Made by a program: the position numbers and the translations under genes
Source: Campylobacterales bacterium
Lineage (GTDB): Bacteria; Campylobacterota; Campylobacteria; Campylobacterales; Nitratiruptoraceae
DNA length: 41,088 nt
NCBI GenBank assembly: GCA_027065825.1
Contig: JAMONM010000049.1
Coordinates: forward strand, 1-41,088
Direction of reading: 5' to 3'
The notes under the pieces: generated by a model
Told to the model about the DNA's origin: nothing
The model's input: only the letters and a program-made list of their open reading frames with translations
The model's database searches: none
In this document: one piece after another, positions 24,654-31,828 of the stretch
How positions within the stretch are numbered: the stretch's first letter is position 1
Layout of the letters: each line of letters begins with the position of its first letter

Positions 24654-25676
24654 GTGGAAGAGAAACAAAGTAGCGGTTTAAAAGGGATAGAAAAAGCGGC
24701 TATATTTATGTCGGCTCTACCGGAAGATAAAAGCGTAAAGATATTCAAACATCTAAAAGAGCACGAGATAGAGCGGCTGGTGAAGGCCTTTTTGTCGGTA
24801 GAGACGCCTACCAAAGAGCAGTTGAAGGCGGTTTTGGACGAGGCTTACGATTATCTTAGACAGATCTCGCCGGTTAAATTGGCTCCGGATCATCTAAAAA
24901 AGATTCTCCAGCAGGCTCTGCCGCCGGATGTTCTTGAAAAACTGCTCGAAGAGACGTTCAGCTCTCAAGAGGGAAAGCAGATATTTAAAGATCTCGAAAA
25001 GATGGACTCCAAAGCAGTCGCCAACATTATCAAAGACGAGCATCCTCAGGTTATAGCCTTGATTCTTTCGCAGATAAAACCCTCCAAAGCGGCCGAGGTT
25101 CTCCAGTTTATTCCCAAAAGAGCCGGGGTTACGAATATCCAGGAAGAGGTTATTCAAAGGATAGCTTCGATAGAAAAGATATCGAACCAGACGCTGAAGG
25201 TGGTGGCTTCGACTCTCGAAGAGGAGCTGGCATCGATGGGCGCCGGCAAAGAGGAGACCCTCAGCGGTATAGATATCGCGGCCGAGATTGTAAACGCTCT
25301 GCCCAAAGAGACCCAGCAGGAGATTTTGGACGATATCAAAAAAGAGAACGAGGTTCTCGCAAACAACATAGAAGAGAGAATGTTCAAGTTCGAGGATATA
25401 ATCAAACTGGACAACAAAGCTATAATCGAGATTTTGAAGAACGTGGACAAAAACGATCTGCTCGTCGCGTTAAAAGGCGCTCCGGAAGAGATTTTGAACA
25501 AGTTTTTGGCGAATATGTCAAAAAGAGCGGCGGAGATGTTCGTGGAGGATATGGAGGTTCTCGGTCCTATGAAAAAGAGCGACGTAGAAAAGGCCCAAAA
25601 GAAGATTATCGAAGAGATAAAAGCCCTCATAAACAAAGGCGTGATCGACTACGGCAGCGGCGAAGAGTATGTATAG
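24654..25676 (+). CDS. fliG: Flagellar switch protein FliG
   Basis: 340 residues, the normal length, starting with GTG (AAGGA five bases upstream). The EHPQ motif (DEHPQVIALILSQ), the middle and C-terminal domains with MSKRAAEMFVEDME and the charged torque helix are visible. FliG joins the MS ring to the C ring and contacts the stator. It is separated from its partners fliM and fliN by a hairpin and a strong promoter, so it is transcribed with the receptor and PilZ genes instead. Confidence 0.97.
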   Translation: MEEKQSSGLKGIEKAAIFMSALPEDKSVKIFKHLKEHEIERLVKAFLSVETPTKEQLKAVLDEAYDYLRQISPVKLAPDHLKKILQQALPPDVLEKLLEETFSSQEGKQIFKDLEKMDSKAVANIIKDEHPQVIALILSQIKPSKAAEVLQFIPKRAGVTNIQEEVIQRIASIEKISNQTLKVVASTLEEELASMGAGKEETLSGIDIAAEIVNALPKETQQEILDDIKKENEVLANNIEERMFKFEDIIKLDNKAIIEILKNVDKNDLLVALKGAPEEILNKFLANMSKRAAEMFVEDMEVLGPMKKSDVEKAQKKIIEEIKALINKGVIDYGSGEEYV

Positions 25677-25690
25677 CCCAGCTTCGCCGC
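25657..25690 (+). terminator. 9-bp hairpin at the end of fliG
   Basis: GCGGCGAAG (25657-25665) is perfectly complementary to CTTCGCCGC (25682-25690); the fliG stop (25674-25676) lies in the 16-base loop. No T-tract follows directly. It probably marks the end of the receptor/pilZ/fliG transcript ahead of the fliM promoter. Confidence 0.5.
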
Positions 25691-25758
25691 AAAGCTTCTT
25701 GACCAAATTGCGATAACTCCATTTTTTAAGAAAAAAAGTGAAAAAAGTGTGAAAAATA

Positions 25759-25787
25759 TTGCCAAACGCCTAATTTATCGCTATAAT
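25759..25787 (+). promoter_or_regulatory. Near-consensus sigma70 promoter of the fliM operon
   Basis: TTGCCA (25759-25764), 17 bases, then TATAAT (25782-25787); the -10 is perfect and the -35 has five of six bases... TTG-CA with one change. It lies 52 bases before the fliM ATG and is the strongest promoter in the window by eye. It implies that the large flagellar operon, including fliA, is housekeeping-driven and not dependent on sigma54. Confidence 0.7.
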
Positions 25788-25839
25788 ATTTTTAAAGTTA
25801 AGTAACGGGGAACTATTCTCTTTTTTTCCAAGGGGTTTT

Positions 25840-26799
25840 ATGGCTGAGCAGGATTTTCTATCTCAGGACGAAATCGATGCGCTTTTGGGAGGAGACGAAG
25901 AAGAAAGCGTCGAGGAAAAGAGCGACATAGCCCCTTTTGATTTCAACGAAATCGAAAGCATCAAAAAGGGCGGACTGCCCGGTCTTGAGATAATATACGA
26001 AAGATGGGTAAAATCTTTTAGGGATGCGATCAGAAAGATAGTTCCCAAAATCAATATGGTCTCCAAAGAGAACATCTATATAACCAGATTCAACTCTTTC
26101 ATGTCCAAGATCCCAATGCCTTCTAGCTATACCACCATAACGATGAGGCCGCTTAAAGAGAGTGCGCTTTTTGTAGTCGATTCCAGACTGGTCTTTACGA
26201 TAATCAGCGTGCTTTTTGGAGGACCGGCGAAACCTTTCAAGGTAGAAGGCAGAGAGTTTACCAAGCTGGAAGTTCAGATAATAGGCGAATTTATAGACGC
26301 CGCCCTTAGTACCTTCGAGGAGGTTTGGCAGCAGTTCTACCCAATCTCGGTGGAGAAGAAATCGATAGAGCTAAATCCCTCGCTGGCTAGAATTACCTCC
26401 GGAAACGAAAAGGTTATAGTCGTAGAATGCGGGGTCGAAGTTGACGGATACGAGGCGCCCATATATTTTTGTTTTCCCCAGGGTATGTTTATGCCCATAA
26501 AGGATATTATCTACACGGAGTTTATCGGCGAAGAGGACGGAGAGTGGCGTCAAAGACTCGAGCGCAGCGTACATTCGCTAAACGTAAAGGTTACCATGGA
26601 GCTTGGCAGGGAGAGATTCTTGCTCGGCGAGATTCTCTCCTGGCAAGAGGGCGACGAGATAGTCTTGAATATCGACAAGGAGAAGAATCTGGTTTTGGTC
26701 GTGGAGAACGAACCGAAATTTTGGTGTAAACTCGGGAAGATCAAAGAGAGATACGCCGCGCTGATCAAAGAGCCTTATAAAAAGGAAGATAATGAGTGA
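25840..26799 (+). CDS. fliM: Flagellar switch protein FliM
   Basis: 319 residues. The N-terminal CheY-P-binding peptide LSQDEIDALLGG (about 7-18) is intact, followed by the middle domain and a C-terminal SpoA domain that pairs with FliN. Part of the cytoplasmic C ring. AAGGGG lies about seven bases before the ATG. It is the first gene of the large flagellar operon and overlaps fliN by eight bases. Confidence 0.97.
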   Translation: MAEQDFLSQDEIDALLGGDEEESVEEKSDIAPFDFNEIESIKKGGLPGLEIIYERWVKSFRDAIRKIVPKINMVSKENIYITRFNSFMSKIPMPSSYTTITMRPLKESALFVVDSRLVFTIISVLFGGPAKPFKVEGREFTKLEVQIIGEFIDAALSTFEEVWQQFYPISVEKKSIELNPSLARITSGNEKVIVVECGVEVDGYEAPIYFCFPQGMFMPIKDIIYTEFIGEEDGEWRQRLERSVHSLNVKVTMELGRERFLLGEILSWQEGDEIVLNIDKEKNLVLVVENEPKFWCKLGKIKERYAALIKEPYKKEDNE

Positions 26800-27331
26800 A
26801 GAGTCCAAAGAGCAAGAAACCCCAAACAGCGATCAAAGTGACAGCGTAGATCAGGAGGAGCTGGCGGCTCAGTGGGAAGCCCAGGCTACCGAAGGAGAGG
26901 AGAGCTCTTCGGAGGTTGATCAGGATGATCTTGCGGCCCAGTGGGAAGCCGAGGCCGGAGGCGGAGATTCGCAGGAGGACTTGGCCGCCCAGTGGGAGGC
27001 GCAGTCCGCTCAGAGCGAATCGACGCAAAGCGCTCCCTCTTTTGGAGAGTATCAAAAAAGCGAAAACTCAAAGCTGAATCTGTTGATGGATATTCCTCTT
27101 GAGGTGACCGTTGAAATAGGATCTACGGAACTGCCCATAGAGGAGATTTTGAAATTGAATCCTAACAGCGTTATAGAGCTCGACAAACTGATCAGCGAAC
27201 CGGTCGATCTGAAAGTGAACGGAAAACTGATAGCCAAAGGCGAACTATATACCGTAAAGAACAACTTCGGAATAAAGATAACCAACATTATAACCCCCGA
27301 AGATAGAATGAAACTTTTGGACGAGGAGTAG
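26792..27331 (+). CDS. fliN: Flagellar switch protein FliN with a triple N-terminal LAAQWEA repeat
   Basis: 179 residues. The last 85 residues are a SpoA domain (LLMDIPLEVTVEIGSTELPI onward), as in FliN. The N-terminal 95 residues are acidic and carry three near-identical copies of (D/S)Q(E/D)(E/D)LAAQWEA: residues 20-32, 43-55 and 60-72. Other FliN proteins often have one short DDLW-like motif in this tail, so triplication is unusual. There is no FliY-type phosphatase domain. The protein completes the C ring and helps dock the export apparatus. It overlaps fliM by eight bases. Confidence 0.92.
   Translation: MSEESKEQETPNSDQSDSVDQEELAAQWEAQATEGEESSSEVDQDDLAAQWEAEAGGGDSQEDLAAQWEAQSAQSESTQSAPSFGEYQKSENSKLNLLMDIPLEVTVEIGSTELPIEEILKLNPNSVIELDKLISEPVDLKVNGKLIAKGELYTVKNNFGIKITNIITPEDRMKLLDEE
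26849..27007 (+). repeat. Three imperfect direct repeats encoding LAAQWEA in fliN
   Basis: Copies at 26849-26887, 26918-26956 and 26969-27007 (39 bases each) share the core CAGGA(G/T)...GC(C/G)GC(C/T)CAGTGGGA(A/G)GC. The two spacers differ (30 and 12 bases). Codon differences between copies show that they are not a very recent duplication. Confidence 0.85.
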
Positions 27332-27334
27332 ATT

Positions 27335-28054
27335 ATGGCGCTCAATATGCAGCCGGTATACGTATTGGCAAGCGGCGGATCTAGAGCAATGGAACAGCTC
27401 GACACCATCACCAACAACATCGCCAACGCCAATACCGCCGGATTCAAGAGAGTTTTAATGGAAGAGATGAGCCAGAAAATTCCGCAAAACGGAGGAGATT
27501 CAGCCAATCTGTTCGTATTTGCCAGATTCAAGGACTCGCCGGTGATTTTGGAACAGGGTTCATTGAGATTTACCCAAAACGGTTTCGATTTCGCTATAGA
27601 AGGAGAGGGCTTTTTCGTAGTCGAAAACGGCGCCGGCGAAGAGTTGCTGACCAGAAACGGACACTTTTTTCTTAACGCCGAAGGTTATCTAGTAGATGAC
27701 GGGGGCAACTACGTACTCGATGAGGATTCAAAGAGGATCTCTCTCGATGGGGACAAAGAGATCTCCGTCGGTTCCGATGGCAGGATCTTTCAAAACGGAG
27801 TATACATTACGAAACTAAAGACTCTAAATTACGAATCTGTTTACGCGGCCGGAGAGGGTTACTACAGACCCAGAGGCGCAGCCAAAGAGTCGAACGGGAG
27901 GATTTTGCAGGGATATTTGGAGAGTTCCAACGTAAATGTGGTAAAAGAGATGAGCGATATGATCGTAGCTCAAAGAAGATTTGAGATCTACGGCAATCTA
28001 ATAAGATCTCTGGACGCTCTGGAGCAAAAGAGCAACGAAATAGGCAAAGCTTAA
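27335..28054 (+). CDS. flgF: Proximal-rod / hook-basal-body protein FlgF
   Basis: 239 residues, with the rod-protein N-terminal motif NNIANANTAGFKR (about 29-41) and the C-terminal motif SNVNVVKEMSDMIVAQRRFE. Its place just before flgG and its length fit FlgF. A FlgG paralogue, as Helicobacter has, is the alternative. It is exported by the flagellar type III system without a cleaved signal. Three bases separate it from fliN. Confidence 0.85.
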   Translation: MALNMQPVYVLASGGSRAMEQLDTITNNIANANTAGFKRVLMEEMSQKIPQNGGDSANLFVFARFKDSPVILEQGSLRFTQNGFDFAIEGEGFFVVENGAGEELLTRNGHFFLNAEGYLVDDGGNYVLDEDSKRISLDGDKEISVGSDGRIFQNGVYITKLKTLNYESVYAAGEGYYRPRGAAKESNGRILQGYLESSNVNVVKEMSDMIVAQRRFEIYGNLIRSLDALEQKSNEIGKA

Positions 28055-28065
28055 AAGGAGAGATA

Positions 28066-28866
28066 ATGATAAGGGCGTTATGGACATCCGCTTCGGGTAT
28101 GCAAGCACAACAGACCAATCTGGACGTGGTATCGAACAATATCGCTAACGTCAACACGGTCGGATTTAAGCAAAGCAGAGCGAATTTCGAGGATCTGATC
28201 TATCAGACCATCAGAGACCCCGGTGTTAGAAGTTCCGACGAAAACATGGTGCCTTCCGGTATTCAGATAGGCCTTGGGGTAAAGCTTTCTGACGTGAGTA
28301 AAATATTTTCCCAAGGGAGCCTAAAACAGACAGAAAGGGAACTGGACGTGGCGATAGAGGGACGGGGCTTTTTTAAAATAGAGCTTCCAGGAGGCGGCGA
28401 AGCCTATACCAGAGCCGGAAATTTTCAGATCGACAACGAGGGTTATCTCGTTACTCCCGAAGGGTATAAATTGTCTCCTAATATTCAGGTAAACGCTCCG
28501 GAGACTCTGATATCCATCTCGATAAGTCCCAACGGTAAAGTGACCGCGGTTAGAAACGAGGGAGGGGTTCAGACCACGGAGGAGCTTGCCGATATAAAGC
28601 TGTATAGATTTATAAATCCTACGGGGCTCAAGGCGCTGGGACAGAATCTGTTTGTGATGACGGAAGCTTCCGGAGAGGCTATAGAGGGCAGTCCCAACAG
28701 CGACGGGTTCGGGAAGCTCGCACAGGGTTTTTTGGAAAGTTCAAACGTAAACATAGTGGATGAAATGGTAAATCTGATCGTCGCCCAGCGAGCGTACGAG
28801 ATCAACTCCAAAGGCATAACCACAGCAGATGAGATGCTCAGAACGGTTTCCAATCTCAAAGCTTAA
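28066..28866 (+). CDS. flgG: Flagellar distal rod protein FlgG
   Basis: 266 residues. MIRALWTSASGMQAQQTNLDVV begins the standard FlgG N-terminus; NNIANVNTVGFKQSRANFEDL and the C-terminal SSNVNIVDEMVNLIVAQRAYEINSK segment are diagnostic. It forms the drive-shaft rod. AAGGAGAG precedes the ATG by about four bases. Its last 38 bases overlap the start of flgA. Confidence 0.96.
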   Translation: MIRALWTSASGMQAQQTNLDVVSNNIANVNTVGFKQSRANFEDLIYQTIRDPGVRSSDENMVPSGIQIGLGVKLSDVSKIFSQGSLKQTERELDVAIEGRGFFKIELPGGGEAYTRAGNFQIDNEGYLVTPEGYKLSPNIQVNAPETLISISISPNGKVTAVRNEGGVQTTEELADIKLYRFINPTGLKALGQNLFVMTEASGEAIEGSPNSDGFGKLAQGFLESSNVNIVDEMVNLIVAQRAYEINSKGITTADEMLRTVSNLKA

Positions 28867-29788
28867 CGTAAAGGGGCTTTTTCTTCTTCTCTTTTTGCCC
28901 CTCTCACTCTGCGCGAAAATTATCATAGAGCTCTCTCCGGTCGTTTACGTGGACAAAGAGTATGTTACGATTGCCCAGATAGCCTCTGTTTCAGGAGCGC
29001 AAAAAGAGATCGTCTCCTTTATCCAATCCATCAGGGTTGATTTGCCAAAGAGCGAAGTGAGCAGACTCGACAAAGAGGATGTGAAAAAGGTTCTTAGAAA
29101 GAACTTTATCGATCTAAATCGCGTGGAGATCAAGGGAGATAGGGTTATCATAAAACGAAAACTCTACCATCTGGAGCCTGAAGAGATAGCGGCGATAGTG
29201 AAAAAGGAGCTAAAAAAGGAGCATCCGGGGATCGAAATTTTGTCGCTTTCGTTTTCGAGACGTCCGATAAAGATTTTACGTGGCGGCTCTTTGAAAAAGA
29301 GGCTCAGAATAAAATCGGAGACAAAAAACAGAATTTACGCCGCTTTGGATCTATATGTAAACGGACAGATGGTAAAGAGTCTGCCGATAACAGCAAACGT
29401 GAGATTCGAAAAAAAAGTGGTGGCCGCCAGGAGAGACATACCCTCGAAAAAGGTCATAACGGCAGAGGATCTTTATATGAAAAAAGTTACCTCTTCCGTT
29501 TACAGAAGCCATTATACCGATATAAAAGCGGTGGTTGGGAAGGTGGCCAAAAGGAGTATCGAAAAAGATAGTATAATAAAGAGAAACTTTATCGAACCCA
29601 GATATATAGTTCATAAAAACAGGAACGTCAAAATTGTTTACGACAGAGGGCCGATAAAGGTGGAGCTGATGGGTATAGCTCTCTCCAACGGAGTAGAGGG
29701 AGAGATTATTCCGGTTAAAAATATCTCTTCGGGTAAGGTGATAAAATGCGAAGTTATCGCGCCGTCGACGGCAAGATTTATCAAATAG
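28829..29788 (+). CDS. flgA: P-ring assembly chaperone FlgA
   Basis: 319 residues. The start chosen overlaps flgG by 38 bases with a poor ribosome site, but it is the only start that keeps the signal peptide: hydrophobic LFLLLFLPLSLCA ends near residue 29. The C-terminal SAF domain (RDIPSKKVITAEDLYMKKV..., from about residue 190) and the last segment VELMGIALSNGVEGEIIPVKN are typical of FlgA, a periplasmic chaperone for FlgI. It is longer than E. coli FlgA (219), as usual for Campylobacterota. It overlaps flgH by 43 bases. Confidence 0.9.
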   Translation: MRCSERFPISKLNVKGLFLLLFLPLSLCAKIIIELSPVVYVDKEYVTIAQIASVSGAQKEIVSFIQSIRVDLPKSEVSRLDKEDVKKVLRKNFIDLNRVEIKGDRVIIKRKLYHLEPEEIAAIVKKELKKEHPGIEILSLSFSRRPIKILRGGSLKKRLRIKSETKNRIYAALDLYVNGQMVKSLPITANVRFEKKVVAARRDIPSKKVITAEDLYMKKVTSSVYRSHYTDIKAVVGKVAKRSIEKDSIIKRNFIEPRYIVHKNRNVKIVYDRGPIKVELMGIALSNGVEGEIIPVKNISSGKVIKCEVIAPSTARFIK

Positions 29789-30441
29789 CCATATCTATTT
29801 TTGCCGCCGCCGTTTTCGTAGGTTGCGGAGCCGCCGCCAGACCGGCCGCGATTTATAATCCCTCTCCTCCCAAGGAGACCCAGGAGGCCGGCTACGGATC
29901 CCCGGGATCTGTTTACAACGGATACGACAATCTGTTTAGCGACGACAAAGCCCATAACGTCGGGGACGTGGTTACAATCAGAGTCGTAGAGAACATATCC
30001 GGTCAAGGGAGCGCAAACACCACGGCCACCAGGGCCAACAACATGAATCTGAACTTCCCTTCGGCTACCTTGATGGATAAACGTGTACCTGACAAAACCA
30101 CTGTTTTCGGTCTGAACCAGTCCTCTTCAAACAACTTTTCCGGTTCGGGAAATACCAGAAGAGACGCCAAGCTGGTCGCCACGGTTTCGGCCAGAGTGGT
30201 AAAGGTCTATCCCAACGGCAATCTATATATCAGCGGTAAAAAAATCATAAAGATAAACGAAGATGTGCAGGTACTTAAAATTTCCGGCATAGTCAAGCCC
30301 AACGACATAACCCAGGACAACTTTGTGGATTCCTCTAAAATTTCCGATATGTACGTGGAATATAACGGAGAGGGATTTATGGCCGACAATCAAAGCCCCG
30401 GCTGGCTAGCCAGATTTTTGATGAAAATTTGGCCGTTTTAG
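29746..30441 (+). CDS. flgH: Flagellar L-ring lipoprotein FlgH
   Basis: 231 residues. The lipobox VFVGC places the lipidated cysteine at C27 after a hydrophobic signal. VGDVVTIRVVENISGQGSANT and the C-terminal LYISGKKIIKINEDVQVLKISG and VNPxDI-like segments are typical of FlgH. It forms the outer-membrane L ring. TAAGGTG stands six bases before the ATG, so the long overlap with flgA (43 bases) is credible. Confidence 0.95.
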   Translation: MRSYRAVDGKIYQIAISIFAAAVFVGCGAAARPAAIYNPSPPKETQEAGYGSPGSVYNGYDNLFSDDKAHNVGDVVTIRVVENISGQGSANTTATRANNMNLNFPSATLMDKRVPDKTTVFGLNQSSSNNFSGSGNTRRDAKLVATVSARVVKVYPNGNLYISGKKIIKINEDVQVLKISGIVKPNDITQDNFVDSSKISDMYVEYNGEGFMADNQSPGWLARFLMKIWPF

Positions 30442-30449
30442 GAGAGTTT

Positions 30450-31532
30450 ATGAGAGTTTTGCTGATAGTTGTATTTCTTGTCGCCTTTTTGTCGGCCAAA
30501 GAGATTAAGATCAGAGACGAAGTGAACGTTATGGGCGTTAGAACCAACTATCTAACCGGTTACGGGATAGTGGTCGGACTCAACAAGACCGGCGACGGGA
30601 CGACTACGAAATTTACGCTGCTTAGTATTGCCAATATGCTGAAAAAAATGGGGATCTATATCGATCCCAAAGATGTCAAGACCAAAAACGCCGCCGCCGT
30701 AATAGTTACCGCAAGTATGCCGCCTTTCGCCAAGAGCGGAATGACTTTCGATGTGACCGTTTCATCGCTGGGCGACGCCAAAGATATAGGAAACGGTGTG
30801 TTGATCAGAACGCCTCTGTACGGACCGGATAGAAAAATCTACGCCTTCGCTCAGGGACCGGTCTCGACAGGAGGCGGTTTTAGCGAGTCCAACAAAGGCG
30901 GCAAGGTTCAGAAAAACTTTACTACCACTGGCATAGTCATGAACGGCGGGATAATGGAGCGGGATCTGGCATTTAATTTCGATTCTCTCAAGGAGCTAAC
31001 TTTAACTCTGAAGCACCCCGATTTTTCAAGAGCCGAGGCCATTGCCAGGGCCATCAACGAAGAGTTCGGGAATAGCCAGGCAAAAGCGGTAGACGCTTCA
31101 ACCGTTAAAGTACAGTTTTTGCCCGATATTCCCAGAGTGGATTACGTCTCGAAAATTCTGAATTTGAAAATTTCGGGCAATAGCGAGCCGACCATCGTAA
31201 TATACGAGAGAACAGGTACCGTGATAATGAGCGGCGACATAAAAATAGACACCCCCGTATACGTATCTCACGGCAATATATACGTATCTATCCAGAAAAA
31301 ACCGCTAGTGTCGCAACCGGCTCCGCTTTCCGGGGGAGAGACCGTAACGGCCCAAGAGGTAAACACGAGCGTAGTGGAGGAAAAAGGCAGAATTTTCGCT
31401 CTGGAGTCTCCCTCCTTGAAGGATCTGATAAAGGCTCTAAACGATCTGGGAATCTCTCCGAGAGATCTGATAGCGATCATTCAGGCCATAAAGAACGCGG
31501 GCAAACTGCACGCGAAAATAGTGATAATGTGA
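30450..31532 (+). CDS. flgI: Flagellar P-ring protein FlgI
   Basis: 360 residues. The ATG at 30450 (AGGAG at 30440-30444) is used rather than an upstream in-frame TTG. Signal peptide of about 20 residues ending LSA. RTNYLTGYGIVVGLNKTGDGT and the rest of the sequence are standard FlgI. It forms the periplasmic P ring around the rod. Eight bases separate it from flgH and from flgJ. Confidence 0.97.
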   Translation: MRVLLIVVFLVAFLSAKEIKIRDEVNVMGVRTNYLTGYGIVVGLNKTGDGTTTKFTLLSIANMLKKMGIYIDPKDVKTKNAAAVIVTASMPPFAKSGMTFDVTVSSLGDAKDIGNGVLIRTPLYGPDRKIYAFAQGPVSTGGGFSESNKGGKVQKNFTTTGIVMNGGIMERDLAFNFDSLKELTLTLKHPDFSRAEAIARAINEEFGNSQAKAVDASTVKVQFLPDIPRVDYVSKILNLKISGNSEPTIVIYERTGTVIMSGDIKIDTPVYVSHGNIYVSIQKKPLVSQPAPLSGGETVTAQEVNTSVVEEKGRIFALESPSLKDLIKALNDLGISPRDLIAIIQAIKNAGKLHAKIVIM

Positions 31533-31540
31533 GGTAGTCC

Positions 31541-31825
31541 ATGCGAATCGACAACGTAAGCGCTTATTGGGATATGGACGCCCTGTCCAAGATAGATAAA
31601 AGCGAAGAGGCGATAAAAGCCTTCGAGACCGAATTTTTGCACATTTTTTTAAAAGAGGTCAGAAAGGGTCTCGAAGGAGGAATTTTTAGCTCATCTTACG
31701 CCTCCAAATTTTATTGGCAGATGTTTGACATGCAGATGGCTAAAGCTTTGGGTGAGTCTGACGCTATGGGAATGCAGGAGTTCTTCTCCAGGGCGATCGA
31801 AGCTTATGAAAAGGGCGGCAAATAA
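31541..31825 (+). CDS. flgJ: FlgJ-type rod-binding protein without muramidase domain
   Basis: 94 residues corresponding only to the N-terminal rod-capping domain (FETEFLHIFLKEVRKGL ... YWQMFDMQMAKALGES), a form common in Campylobacterota. The peptidoglycan hydrolase domain of enterobacterial FlgJ is absent, so another lytic enzyme must open the wall. GAGGTAG precedes the ATG; three bases separate it from flhA. Confidence 0.88.
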   Translation: MRIDNVSAYWDMDALSKIDKSEEAIKAFETEFLHIFLKEVRKGLEGGIFSSSYASKFYWQMFDMQMAKALGESDAMGMQEFFSRAIEAYEKGGK

Positions 31826-31828
31826 CCT

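Noticed and set aside
25677-25839. Sigma54 promoter for the flagellar operon
   Set aside because: No GG-N10-GC pair of the -24/-12 type was found, while a near-perfect sigma70 promoter is present.
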